This document shows, piece by piece, positions 45,220 to 54,999 of a stretch of 64,000 nt of DNA (its first letter is position 1; each line of letters begins with the position of its first letter). The position numbers and the translations under genes are program-made. The DNA lies in NCBI GenBank assembly GCA_033807695.1, contig CM066307.1, positions 496,001-560,000 on the forward strand. The letters are read 5' to 3'. The stretch is from Daedaleopsis sinensis (lineage: Eukaryota; Basidiomycota; Agaricomycetes; Polyporales; Polyporaceae). The notes beneath the pieces were generated by a model. The model worked only from the letters and a program-made list of their open reading frames with translations. It searched no databases and was not told the origin of the DNA.

Positions 45220-45864
45220 GTGAGACCTTCGACTCCGTACCCAGGACAAAGACAGTTTTCACAAGTCATCCCACTTGTGGAAAGCCACGAACAAACGTCC
45301 TCGAGTCCGAACACTCTAGTACACGACTTTCAGAGAACCCCGGAGTGGCAAGAGTATAGGAACTCTATAGCCACGGGAAGCAGCATACGAGTAGCAGCAG
45401 GCGTACTCAGGCCCGAAGAGCCAGTCTCATCGTCAGGCGAAGCCGACTCGGGAAACGCAGAGACAGAACCAGACAGAGCATCGACAACAGCCGTATTCTA
45501 CAGGAGACAACAAGTTCCAGTAGACGCAGTCAACGCACTTCAGATTATAGCAGATAATCTCGAAGTCTTAGGAAGAGAACAACTAGTGCAAGGATATCAT
45601 CGAGCTTTCGAAAGAGCCCACCGATATCTTACACAAGTTATCAAGACATTGGACACAGTTCCAAGAGAAGTTAACGAGGTTATCCCACAAACCCGAAACT
45701 TCGCACAGTTCCTCGACTACCAGTATCGATATCTCTTCGCCAGGATCATCAGCCCAGCAAACCTGATAGATCCAGATCTTCATAGGGATATCGCGAAACT
45801 TCACAGTAACTTACAAGCCAGACAGTTACATCAAAGTTTCCTCCGTAAAACGCAACGTGTATGA
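45220..45864 (+). CDS. Leader ORF of the LTR element, upstream of Gag (214 aa)
   Basis: An open frame between the 5' LTR and Gag with start ATG at 45220. It has no known domain; the C-terminal half is helical (LEVLGREQLVQGYHRAFERA, FLDYQYRYLFARII). Its TGA overlaps the Gag ATG in an ATGA (45861-45864), suggesting coupled termination and reinitiation. It may be an N-terminal Gag module translated separately. Confidence 0.6.
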   Translation: MRPSTPYPGQRQFSQVIPLVESHEQTSSSPNTLVHDFQRTPEWQEYRNSIATGSSIRVAAGVLRPEEPVSSSGEADSGNAETEPDRASTTAVFYRRQQVPVDAVNALQIIADNLEVLGREQLVQGYHRAFERAHRYLTQVIKTLDTVPREVNEVIPQTRNFAQFLDYQYRYLFARIISPANLIDPDLHRDIAKLHSNLQARQLHQSFLRKTQRV

Positions 45865-47693
45865 GTTACAGTTGCAACCGGAGATATCATCTATACGACA
45901 CACACAACGAAAGAGATAAACACTATCGAGAAGCAGCCAGTCGGTGGCAAAACTGTACACACGGACGTTGTCCACTCAGATACAACACCAGGGACATACC
46001 GAAGGAGATACAGATCCCGGACGGATACGAAATCCCTAAACGTAGCCACGAGTCAAAACTCAACAGGGCATATACAGGATTACCAAAAGTCGAAAACAAC
46101 CCAGCACCAGCAGGGAGCCTAGCGAGTCCAAGGATACCTTCCAGTTCTTTTCGAAGCCCTTTAACGCCAGTTTCAGTGCTTACGAGCCCACCAGAACCGG
46201 AAAGAGACTCAGAACCACTTTCAAGTCTTCCGTTTAACCTCGGATCGACCACAGACGATTTAGAGGAAAAACCCGAAGAAGAAGAAGAAGACGAACCTAT
46301 CCCAGAGCCAGGAAGGATATTGCGTCTTAACCCACACGAAGACCTACCCATTCGAAGAGCACAGCCATCATTCATGTCGAGCACAGTTACCACGACAGAA
46401 TCGATTTCGACTGCTTATGGGTCAACATTCGGACAAGGAACAACCGGATTTAGTCCATGGACTAGACCAGCACCAGGAGCTACCGCTGCTGGAAGTTCAG
46501 GATCAAACCCACAGACTACAACCGCCGGTACAACGGAACCAGCTAGTACCACTGCACAAGCAAGCACTACTGCCCCCACCGGTACCACTGCCCAGACGAG
46601 TGCTACAGCGCCAACAGGACAAACAAGTGGTACAGGAAGCGGTGGAGGCGGAGGAGGAAGCAGTGGTGGAGGAAATCCAGGAGGTGGTGGTGGCGGAAAT
46701 TCAGGAAGTGGCGGAGGAGGTGGAGGTAGTGGTGGCGGTGGAGGCGGGAACCCTCCGAATCCACCATTACCTGCTAACCCACCGGCCCAACCTTTACTTC
46801 CGCAAGGGAAAGGAAAGATCAAAGACCCCGAAGTCTTCAACGGGGAACGGAGCAAGACACGATCTTTTCTTAACCAGTTATTCCTCCTATTCACCGCCCG
46901 ACCCCACGACTTCACAAACGACCACACCAAGATTGCCACAGCCTTATCCTTCATGGAAGGGGACAACATCAACTATTGGAAAGACACAGCTATTAGACTT
47001 GCAGAAGAGGAAATACAGCCAGGTGTTCCCCAAGGTTTCGGAACCTGGGCTGCATTTAAACAAGCCTTCCAAGTCTCATTCGCTCCAGTAGATGAAGTCA
47101 ACGACTCTATGGTCCAGTTAACCACCATTCAACTCCGAGACTACGCATCAGTAGACGAGTTCAATGCGAGGTTCATGGACCTAGCCATCAAAGGAAACAT
47201 TTTGGATCCTACCTCTCAGTTGGCCCTATATCGACAAGCACTTCCAGACTATCTGCTAAGGAAGATTGCGCTATCTTACCCAGCGCCAACTACTATAGCA
47301 GACTGGATGATTAGGACCAAAGAGATAGACCAAAACTATCAACTCACCGAGAAAATTTTAGCCAACCGAAAGACTCGGAAAGCTAAAACAACAAGAAAAG
47401 TGGTGAAGATAGTGAGCACACAAGACGACACAGAAGTCAAGGTTAACCGTCTCACGGAGAAGGAAAGAAAAGATTTGCAGGACAAAGGATTGTGTTTCCG
47501 ATGCCGAAAGGCTGGACACATAGCTAGAGATTGTCGGGTAAAACCGAAGAACCCCGGGAGATCGTTCAACCGTCAAGTCAGGAAAGTTCACGAAGAAACC
47601 TCAGAAGAAGAGACGGAGGATAGTGACGAAGAAGATGAAGATCTCAATATTAAGGCTGTACGAGCTACAGACTTTAATTCGGATTTTCAGTAG
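45861..47693 (+). CDS. gag: Gag polyprotein of the Ty3/Gypsy element, 610 aa
   Basis: Capsid and nucleocapsid protein that packages the element RNA. The N-terminal half is Pro/Ser/Thr-rich with a long Gly-rich run (about 46640-46755). The capsid core follows (KDPEVFNGERSKTRSFLNQL, ALSFMEGDNINYWKD, FKQAFQVSFAPVDEVNDSMV, YRQALPDYLLRKIALSYP). A CCHC zinc knuckle (CFRCRKAGHIARDC, 47491-47534) precedes an acidic tail. It ends at TAG 47691-47693. The frame is intact. Confidence 0.93.
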   Translation: MSYSCNRRYHLYDTHNERDKHYREAASRWQNCTHGRCPLRYNTRDIPKEIQIPDGYEIPKRSHESKLNRAYTGLPKVENNPAPAGSLASPRIPSSSFRSPLTPVSVLTSPPEPERDSEPLSSLPFNLGSTTDDLEEKPEEEEEDEPIPEPGRILRLNPHEDLPIRRAQPSFMSSTVTTTESISTAYGSTFGQGTTGFSPWTRPAPGATAAGSSGSNPQTTTAGTTEPASTTAQASTTAPTGTTAQTSATAPTGQTSGTGSGGGGGGSSGGGNPGGGGGGNSGSGGGGGGSGGGGGGNPPNPPLPANPPAQPLLPQGKGKIKDPEVFNGERSKTRSFLNQLFLLFTARPHDFTNDHTKIATALSFMEGDNINYWKDTAIRLAEEEIQPGVPQGFGTWAAFKQAFQVSFAPVDEVNDSMVQLTTIQLRDYASVDEFNARFMDLAIKGNILDPTSQLALYRQALPDYLLRKIALSYPAPTTIADWMIRTKEIDQNYQLTEKILANRKTRKAKTTRKVVKIVSTQDDTEVKVNRLTEKERKDLQDKGLCFRCRKAGHIARDCRVKPKNPGRSFNRQVRKVHEETSEEETEDSDEEDEDLNIKAVRATDFNSDFQ

Positions 47694-47716
47694 GGCAAGC
47701 AGAGTCGACGCCTGAC

Positions 47717-50700
47717 TTGCCTACGGACCTGCATGTAACAGTATTAACCAATACACAGCGGAGGCGCGATGCTCTGCTTATACCCGGTTACATGCAGGTG
47801 GGAGATAAAGTCGTCGACATTCAAGGACTTATCGATACGGGAGCAGATGCAGTAATAGTCAACCAAAGGATTGTAGACAAGTACAATCTCCCGACGGTCC
47901 TTCTACCTAAGCCGTTGACATTCCGAAATGCTGACGATAGCATTAACAAGAAAGGAACAATTACTCGAAGGGTAGAAGGAACATTCAATATCAAAGGAAC
48001 AAGGCTACCAACCAACTGGTATGTCGCAGATATTGGACGGGACGACGCTCTTTTTGGTGCACCATGGATTAGAAAGTACAACCCTGCAATTGATTGGGAA
48101 ACAGGCCAGATCAAGTTTAAGGCCAATCTCATCAAGGAACAGCAACGAATCCATAGCTACCAACTCAAACACGATCCACCAGAAGGACGACTATGGAATT
48201 TCCCAATGGAACCTCAGAACCATGATTTGGTAGTGTCGTTCATACACACCAAAATGGATGAGGAAGACACAGACGAGGAAACACTAACGCACAACCCTTC
48301 AAGGGTGTTACAACGTCTTTATCAGTCACAGCAATTACGAAAAGTTAACAAGTCAACAGAAATCGCAATCGCTGCAAAGAAGGAACAGCCTGTAAAGACG
48401 TTAGACGAACTACTACCCGATTTTGTCAAAGATTTCAAGGCAATCTTTGAGAAAAAGGCGGCAGAGCGCTTTTCTCCAAGTCGACCATGGGACCATGCCA
48501 TCGAGTTCAAGAAGGAATTTGATTGGCAAACAAAGAAGTCATGGCGGAAGATCTATCCGTTAACGATGACCGAACGCACAGAGCTCAAAAAGTTCATTGA
48601 AGAAAATTTGGCAAAAGGATACATTCGAAAGTCAAAGTATCCTTTAGCCTCACCATTCTTCTTTGTTACCAAGAAAGACGGCAGTCTACGGCCAGTCCAA
48701 GACTACAGAGCTCTAAACGAAGGAACGGTCAAGAACGCATACCCACTACCGCTTATTAGTGAAGTTATTGACAAGTTAAAAGGAGCCAATATCTTCACTA
48801 AACTGGACGTACGCGCGGGATACAACAACGTACGAATCAAAGAAGGCGATCAGTGGAAAGCAGCGTTCATCACACCGGAAGGATTATTCGAACCAACAGT
48901 CATGTTTTTTGGATTGTGCAATGCGCCGGCGACATTCCAAAACATGATGAACGACATCTTTCATGACTTGTTGCAGGAAGGATGGATAGTCATTTATATG
49001 GATGACATCCTAATCTTCTCTAGTAACGAGGAAGAACATCATGAAAGAACTCGAAGAGTTTTACAGCGATTACAAGAACATGACCTATTCCTGAAAGCAG
49101 AGAAATGCGAATTTGATATACAAGAAGTCGAATTCTTAGGCTCAGTCATTAAACCAGGAATAGTTGCGATGGATCCAGTGAAACTCAAAGCCATCTTAGA
49201 ATGGGAAACTCCGAAAACCGTAAAACAAGTTCAAGCATTTTTAGGGTTTGGTAACTTCTATCGAAGGTTTATCAAGGATTACTCCAAGATAGTGCGACCA
49301 CTCACAACCCTAACAAAGAAAGAAAAGCCATTTCTTTGGGATCAAGAATGTCAGACAGCATTCGAGGATCTCAAGAAACGATTTACGGAAGAACCTATCC
49401 TACAGATACCAGACCCGGACAAACCATTTCAAGTGGAATGTGATGCGTCCAAAGTAGCAACAGGAGCGGTGCTACGACAACAAGGACCAGATGGAATATG
49501 GCACCCATGTGCATATTTATCTAAGTCGTTCACCGCAGCAGAACGAAATTATCAAATCTACGATCGGGAGCTACTCGCCGTCATACGAGCCCTCGAAGCA
49601 TGGCGACATTTCATACAAGGATCACCGCATGCTACCGAGATAATCACCGATCACAAGAATTTGACATATTTCAGAACAGCACAAAAACTAAACCGAAGAC
49701 AAGCACGTTGGCAGTTATTCCTGTCGGAGTTTAACCTCATACTTCGACATCAAGCGGGAAAAACGATTACACAAGCTGACGCCCTTTCTCGGAGATCAGG
49801 GCATAACGGGGGGGAAAAAGACAACGAGAACATTGTCTTATTGACTCCAGACCTGTTTGCCAAAGCAGTAAATGTCGAACTTCAAGAAAGGATCAGAGAC
49901 AACAAAACTCGAGAGTCGGGAGTTATCGACAACATCACAGCTAAGAACAAAGACTGGACGGAAGACGAAGGATTACTACTGTTCAAAAACAGAGTTTACG
50001 TTCCTCCAGACGAAAAGTTGCGACGTGATATTGTCAAACTGCACCACGACCTTCCAGTTATGGGTCATCCAGGAGTACAGAAGACATACAAACTGGTGAA
50101 ACGGGAATTCATGTGGCCAGGAATGCGCAAATTCATTACTCAGTATGTGAAAGGTTGCGCAACCTGTCAAACATGCAAGGTCAACACACACCCGCTCAAA
50201 CCAGGACTATTTCCTATACCACACAGTGGTGATACACGACCATTCCGAACTATCACAATGGATTATATCACTGATCTTCCAGAATCAGAGGGATATGATG
50301 CCATTCAAGTAGTGGTAGACCACGACGTATCCAAAGCCGCAATATTCTCTCCTTGCACAAAAACCATCACAGCCGAAGGAGCAATGGATATATTGCAAAG
50401 AGATGTATACAGTCGGTTTGGACTACCTGCAAAAGTCATATCAGACCGAGGACCTCAATTCGCCTCAAGAGCTTTCAGAGAGCTCCACCAAAGTTTGGGA
50501 ATTGAAACAGCCCTTAGTACAGCGTATCACCCCCAAACGGATGGACAAACAGAACGAGTCAACCAGGAACTCGATCTAGCCCTCCGGATATACTGTGCAA
50601 ATCATCCCGAAAATTGGGCCAAGTTGCTTCCCCAATTTGAATTTGCACACAACCAACGGACTCACTCAGTTACCGGAAAATCCCCGTTCGAACTTCTATA

Positions 50701-51304
50701 CGGATTCCAACCGGAAGCTGTTGGAACAATAAGAACGAGTCCAAAACACCCGAGTACAGAGGAACAACTCAAGAGTCTACAAGAGGCAAGAGAAAATACC
50801 ATAGCTGCACATGCACAGGCCGCCGCAGTTATGGCACAAAGACTGCCAGCTGCGCAGTTTTCAATAAAGAAAGGAGACCAAGTTCTTCTAGACTCAAAGA
50901 ACTTGAAACTTCCATACCCATCTCGGAAGCTAGCACCAAAACGAGTAGGGCCGTTCACAGTGATAAAGGTCTTAGGACCAGTCACATTCCAACTACAACT
51001 TCCGAAAGCATGGAAGATACACCCCGTGTTCCATGCTGCATTACTAACCCCATACAAAACTACAAAAGAACATGGTCCGGACTACATCCGACCTCCACCT
51101 GAACTCGCACCTGACAAAGAAGAAGGTACTGAAGAATGGGAAGTCGAAGCTATACTTGATCATAGGACCAGGAGGAACAAAAAACAGTATCTTATATCGT
51201 GGAAAGGATGGCCTGCGGCGGAAAACTCATGGGAACCAGAGAGTCATCTCAAACATGCGCAAACTGTTCTAAAAAACTATAAGAAGAGGCATCGACTGGG
51301 CTGA
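47717..51304 (+). CDS. pol: Pol polyprotein: protease, RT, RNase H, integrase, chromodomain
   Basis: An intact frame of about 1195 codons. Domains in order: aspartic protease (GLIDTGADAVIVN); reverse transcriptase (SPFFFVTKKDGSLRPVQDYR; catalytic YMDDIL at 48996-49013); RNase H (VECDASKVATGAVL, IYDRELLAVIRALEAW); integrase with HHCC zinc domain (H-H and CATCQTCK), DDE core (TMDYITDLP, SDRGPQF, HPQTDGQTERVNQ); and a C-terminal chromodomain (EWEVEAILDHRT, YLISWKGWP, ENSWEPE). The chromodomain places it among chromoviruses and may target insertion to particular chromatin. The frame is -1 relative to Gag and is open from 47678, overlapping the Gag end by 16 bases, so Pol is probably made by frameshifting or reinitiation; there is no in-frame ATG at its start. 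Confidence 0.95.
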   Translation: MPTDLHVTVLTNTQRRRDALLIPGYMQVGDKVVDIQGLIDTGADAVIVNQRIVDKYNLPTVLLPKPLTFRNADDSINKKGTITRRVEGTFNIKGTRLPTNWYVADIGRDDALFGAPWIRKYNPAIDWETGQIKFKANLIKEQQRIHSYQLKHDPPEGRLWNFPMEPQNHDLVVSFIHTKMDEEDTDEETLTHNPSRVLQRLYQSQQLRKVNKSTEIAIAAKKEQPVKTLDELLPDFVKDFKAIFEKKAAERFSPSRPWDHAIEFKKEFDWQTKKSWRKIYPLTMTERTELKKFIEENLAKGYIRKSKYPLASPFFFVTKKDGSLRPVQDYRALNEGTVKNAYPLPLISEVIDKLKGANIFTKLDVRAGYNNVRIKEGDQWKAAFITPEGLFEPTVMFFGLCNAPATFQNMMNDIFHDLLQEGWIVIYMDDILIFSSNEEEHHERTRRVLQRLQEHDLFLKAEKCEFDIQEVEFLGSVIKPGIVAMDPVKLKAILEWETPKTVKQVQAFLGFGNFYRRFIKDYSKIVRPLTTLTKKEKPFLWDQECQTAFEDLKKRFTEEPILQIPDPDKPFQVECDASKVATGAVLRQQGPDGIWHPCAYLSKSFTAAERNYQIYDRELLAVIRALEAWRHFIQGSPHATEIITDHKNLTYFRTAQKLNRRQARWQLFLSEFNLILRHQAGKTITQADALSRRSGHNGGEKDNENIVLLTPDLFAKAVNVELQERIRDNKTRESGVIDNITAKNKDWTEDEGLLLFKNRVYVPPDEKLRRDIVKLHHDLPVMGHPGVQKTYKLVKREFMWPGMRKFITQYVKGCATCQTCKVNTHPLKPGLFPIPHSGDTRPFRTITMDYITDLPESEGYDAIQVVVDHDVSKAAIFSPCTKTITAEGAMDILQRDVYSRFGLPAKVISDRGPQFASRAFRELHQSLGIETALSTAYHPQTDGQTERVNQELDLALRIYCANHPENWAKLLPQFEFAHNQRTHSVTGKSPFELLYGFQPEAVGTIRTSPKHPSTEEQLKSLQEARENTIAAHAQAAAVMAQRLPAAQFSIKKGDQVLLDSKNLKLPYPSRKLAPKRVGPFTVIKVLGPVTFQLQLPKAWKIHPVFHAALLTPYKTTKEHGPDYIRPPPELAPDKEEGTEEWEVEAILDHRTRRNKKQYLISWKGWPAAENSWEPESHLKHAQTVLKNYKKRHRLG

Positions 51305-51359
51305 ACCAGTCAACACACCCCACCGACGTCTCATCCCAACCTCCATCCAAAGTTTCACC

Positions 51360-52655
51360 ATGTACTCTTCCCGCTACCGTCGCAACTACTCCAACAACCG
51401 TTGGAACGCCACCATCCGTAACAACACCCAGTCCTCCATCCCGAAACCTCCCATCTTCATCACTGCTCGACCGACCGTCTCCTACACCCATCTTCCTCGC
51501 CATACCGTCTCAGAGGACCAAGACGGAGTTTTGACCGACCACATCGGATGGGTAGTCCTTCACAAGGATCTCATCGGACACGTCGAAGCTCGTCTCCGTC
51601 ACATTCCCGACGCCCTCACTAACGTTCAGGCCTACCGGGCCCTTGCTCGTGCCGCCCCATCCTACGCACTCCTTAAGAGGTACCTCCCCAAGGTCGGAGC
51701 CCCTAAGGGAGAGAAGGAGAAAGCCGTACAAGTCGCAGCAGAAGGATACCAGGCGATCATCGAGGCCGCGGAGAACGTCATCAGCATGCTCGCCACCCCC
51801 GCAGTGGCTCGCGCCCTGGGCGATCTCCTTCCACTTCGTCGTCAGCATGGCACGTCCCCCTACGACCAGGTTCTCGAACGCCCTCGCAGGGTCGATGACT
51901 ACCAGGAGTCCGAGTGGGAGCACAAGGAGTTAACAGAAGACGAGAAGTTTTTCAACCGATCTACATGGTCCCCTGTCTCCTGGACGCCTTACGACACCAC
52001 TTCCACGCCGACCACTGACTCTCTTCCCCCTCTGGATAACCTCGACTTACGTTCCATTAGCGATGACGAAGACAGCGACTACGACTCCTCCGAAACCGCG
52101 TCCAGTCACGGTAGCATCCCACCGGAAGGGTTTTCGGTCGAGTTTCTCGATGATGATGAAGACGAAGAAGCCGAAGAAGTCCCAAAGGTGGTTAGCCACC
52201 CGCCTCCTCCTCCACCGCCACCCGGAGCATCAAGTGTCATCGTCGACAAGCCCGAGCCCCCTCGGATGCATCTAATGCGAGGTTTTACTACCGAAGACCG
52301 TCTTGTCCTCTTCGACCAGTACAACCGATTCTTCATCGCTAAGGACTCCCACTTCCCCATCCGTGTCGAACGAGTGGAGGAGCTTTATCGTGAACATTGG
52401 CCTGAGGCTACGCAGCCCCAGGTTCGCGAAGCGGCCATCCTCATCGACGACATTGTCGCTCGGCAGCTCAACGTTCCAGTATCAACTCCGATGGAACGAC
52501 TGGTGGGCCCGATGAAGTACAGGGACGCTCTCCAGATGACCGACCATCAGGATAGGGAATGGAGCGTTATTGAAGGCAGACCCATCGAGGAACACCACAT
52601 CTCCTTCATCAGCGGTCTCATCACTCCAGAGCTTACGCATTTACTCATGTTGTGA
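51360..52655 (+). CDS. Extra ORF between Pol and the 3' LTR, 431 aa
   Basis: An open frame with its own ATG, downstream of Pol and ending 48 bp before the 3' LTR. It has no signal peptide or membrane segment, so it is not an envelope-type protein. The N-terminal part is helical (RLRHIPDALTNVQAYRALAR, EAAENVISMLATPAVARAL). The middle is acidic with a poly-Pro run (about 52200-52220). The end is compact (FTTEDRLVLFDQYNRFFIAK, VREAAILIDDIVARQLNVP). GC content is higher than in pol, hinting at separate origin. The function is unknown. Confidence 0.65.
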   Translation: MYSSRYRRNYSNNRWNATIRNNTQSSIPKPPIFITARPTVSYTHLPRHTVSEDQDGVLTDHIGWVVLHKDLIGHVEARLRHIPDALTNVQAYRALARAAPSYALLKRYLPKVGAPKGEKEKAVQVAAEGYQAIIEAAENVISMLATPAVARALGDLLPLRRQHGTSPYDQVLERPRRVDDYQESEWEHKELTEDEKFFNRSTWSPVSWTPYDTTSTPTTDSLPPLDNLDLRSISDDEDSDYDSSETASSHGSIPPEGFSVEFLDDDEDEEAEEVPKVVSHPPPPPPPPGASSVIVDKPEPPRMHLMRGFTTEDRLVLFDQYNRFFIAKDSHFPIRVERVEELYREHWPEATQPQVREAAILIDDIVARQLNVPVSTPMERLVGPMKYRDALQMTDHQDREWSVIEGRPIEEHHISFISGLITPELTHLLML

Positions 52656-52683
52656 TTGTCCCTAGTAGGGTCGAGGACGACCC

Positions 52684-52702
52684 TAAGGAGAGGGGGAGCT
52701 GA
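52684..52702 (+). promoter_or_regulatory. Polypurine tract of the LTR element
   Basis: AAGGAGAGGGGGAGCTGA directly precedes the 3' LTR. It is the expected plus-strand priming site for reverse transcription. Confidence 0.8.
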
Positions 52703-53097
52703 TGTTACGGTTTCATATACGATTAGCTAAGCAGCAGTCTTCTTTCTTGTACTATTAGTCAGCTACGTACTGTGCTTACTGCGGACTTTGCTTTCTTAGT
52801 CATTGTATGCCTTCTGTATGCTACGGACTGTGCATTCGGACTGTGCACGACTAAGCATCTTAGTCATACGAAGCATTCCGCAGTAGTCAGACATGTATAT
52901 AAGGGACGACGCCTCAGAGCGACTCCCCAGCTTTTAGTCTCTTCGCGAATAACACAGGCTTTCACAAGCAAGTTATACCTCGCTCTCACTTTCGTCTTAG
53001 CAAGTGTCTCTCTTCGACAAGACAGATCGACTAGCTAGACGCGCAACTTAACCACAAGCATAGCTTTACGTTTAAAGTAGCGCTCGAGAGCGTAACA
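52703..53097 (+). repeat. 3' LTR (395 bp)
   Basis: Same length as the 5' LTR, with two substitutions noticed (positions equivalent to 44711 and 44898). Followed by TTGCC. Confidence 0.95.
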
Positions 53098-53435
53098 TTG
53101 CCCCCCCGTTCTCCCGCGGAGCGCGAAGTATCTCCGAGGTCCCTTCGCACGGTCCCGGAGCTCGCTCCCCTCCCCAATCTTCCGCCCTGGCTTCCGCCTG
53201 TTCCTCCCGCGACAGAGGTCTTGATGCAGGTCGCTGATCATCCGCCCGCAATTCCTTCCCCTCCTCCCGCAACAGAGGACTCGATGCAGGTCAACAACAA
53301 GTGGTCCGAATCCTCCCCGTCTCCACAGCCACCTCTGCGACGGACTCCGGTGTTCCCAAAGCACACCGCAGGTCTTCCGGCCCGCTGCTGCATCAATTTC
53401 CCCCGCAAGCCGGTCCTGGGCACATTTCAAGCGTT

Positions 53436-54999
53436 CATCAGGAAAAAAGAGCATTACTATGTAGCACTCAGTAGTCTACATAGTAGTGGTAGCCTTTTAG
53501 ACAAGTCCCTATTTAAGTAGCCGCCGTAGTTCCCAGCCACATCTCTGTAGTGCTGTGTAGTTGTCGGGTAGTGACACGTAGACATCCTGTTCGTACCAAA
53601 ATTTAATTACTTGATTTGCACACTATCGTACACAGCGAGCGAGAGATAATTATCAAAAGCAGATATATTGATGCGACAACAACGAGTGTGTCTAAGTCTA
53701 ATGTACATGCTACAGGTAACGAAGCGGAGGCAGTCGCCCACAGGCACAATGTGGACCTCCTCTAGCGTGTCGATAGCAAGGCGTGCGCCACAGTTGGCGA
53801 TCTTCACGCACTTGAGGCTCATCACACAACACTGTCACGCCGAATGTGACACCCCCCCCAGATGCCCAAGAGCGAGTTCTCGAGCACGACACAGCGCACA
53901 GCCGGAAAGCTGAGCTCGGACGAAGCGAGGAGGAATGGGTCGAAGGTAGGCTTGCCTACCTTAAGCCACTTACGGCCGTCCACAGTGATTGTCGCCTCCG
54001 AAGTGTGATCCCAGGGTGCGAGTTGCGCAGCCGTATTTTAAAAGAGACGGCTGCATCAGTGGGAGCGACTTCACGTACCGCAGTCTTGGCCCTGGATGTG
54101 GCGACGGTGTAGCGGCTGTAGAGGATGGAGGCCATGTGATACTTCAAACTGAGGAGAACACTCACGAAGGGGTCAACAGCAGCGGCCTGGACCTGCCACA
54201 CCTGGAGCCGGTGCTGCCCTGGTCCTCCTCCATGATTGGCTCCTCAAATTTGGCGGGTCGGAGACGGAGATGACGGACACCATAGCAGGTAGGCTTGAGA
54301 CACGGTGGAGGAAGGATGGGCGGCAGCGGAAGGCAAGTGCAAGTTGCCGGCAAAGAACGACACACGGGAAGAAGTGCACAAGTCCGGTCGAGCTGGATAG
54401 GGAACAGAGTGCAGCGCTATTATGAGGAGATGGTTGGGAGAGGGGGAGTCGATTGAGTCGGGGCCAGGCTTGGTGTATGCGTAACGAAGTTGTATCTAAG
54501 GTGAGAGCAGATATAGAAAATGACAACTGGGCCTAGTCGATCTTCGAATAGGCCCGAGTATCATTCTATATCTACAACCTCCAACAAAGAATTAGTAAGA
54601 TCTAAAGAAGATGTGCATACCTTTGAATATTGGGGGGAAGACAAGAGAGCAAGTGCACTAGGGCGAGAAGAGAGGACGAGCGGACTCTGCAAAAAATGAG
54701 CTGGCATTTGGCGCTGTTGTGCGTCGATGACTGTACAGTTACCGAGTGTTTTTCCCACGCTTTTCTCAGCACTCAGCAACGACTGTTTGTACATGTCTAG
54801 GACACAACTTGTCGAAGGAATACTCAGACATGTTCCTCATAGCATATAGGTGTGTTTTGCTTCAAAATGCAAATGTCTTATGTTTTGTCTAAGCTATGAC
54901 ATCTATATAGAACTACAGAGCACACGCCCTGCGCTACGCCAACTACGGGAAGTACATAGCCACCGCAGGTGGCTACGTACATTTCCTTTTTTCCTGATG
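53436..54999. mobile_element. CATCAG-family non-autonomous element E3 (1564 bp)
   Basis: The ends are CATCAGGAAAAAAG (left) and CTTTTTTCCTGATG (right), a 14-bp inverted match. TT flanks both sides (53434-53435 and 55000-55001). Removal restores a continuous frame in the host gene (TFQA then LQHTWGQ). TGTAG-like pentamers crowd the left 150 bp, and ACAAGTCCC lies 65 bp inside the left end, exactly as in E2. A frame near 53607-53825 (-) reads like a leucine-rich or F-box protein fragment (LKCVKIANCGARLAIDTLEE), possibly captured host sequence. There is no transposase. Confidence 0.9.

Larger units (their letters stand above)
44608..53097 (+). mobile_element. Ty3/Gypsy LTR retrotransposon (chromovirus), 8490 bp, apparently complete
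   Basis: Two 395-bp LTRs (44608-45002 and 52703-53097) differ at two positions I can see. They start TGTTACG and end CGTAACA. A perfect 5-bp duplication, TTGCC, flanks the element (44603-44607 and 53098-53102). Inside are a leader ORF, Gag with a zinc knuckle, Pol in the order protease-RT-RNase H-integrase-chromodomain, and an extra 3' ORF. The priming site is complementary to the element's own R region (see separate entry), as in Tf1/sushi elements. Near-identical LTRs and open frames mean a recent insertion. Confidence 0.96.
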
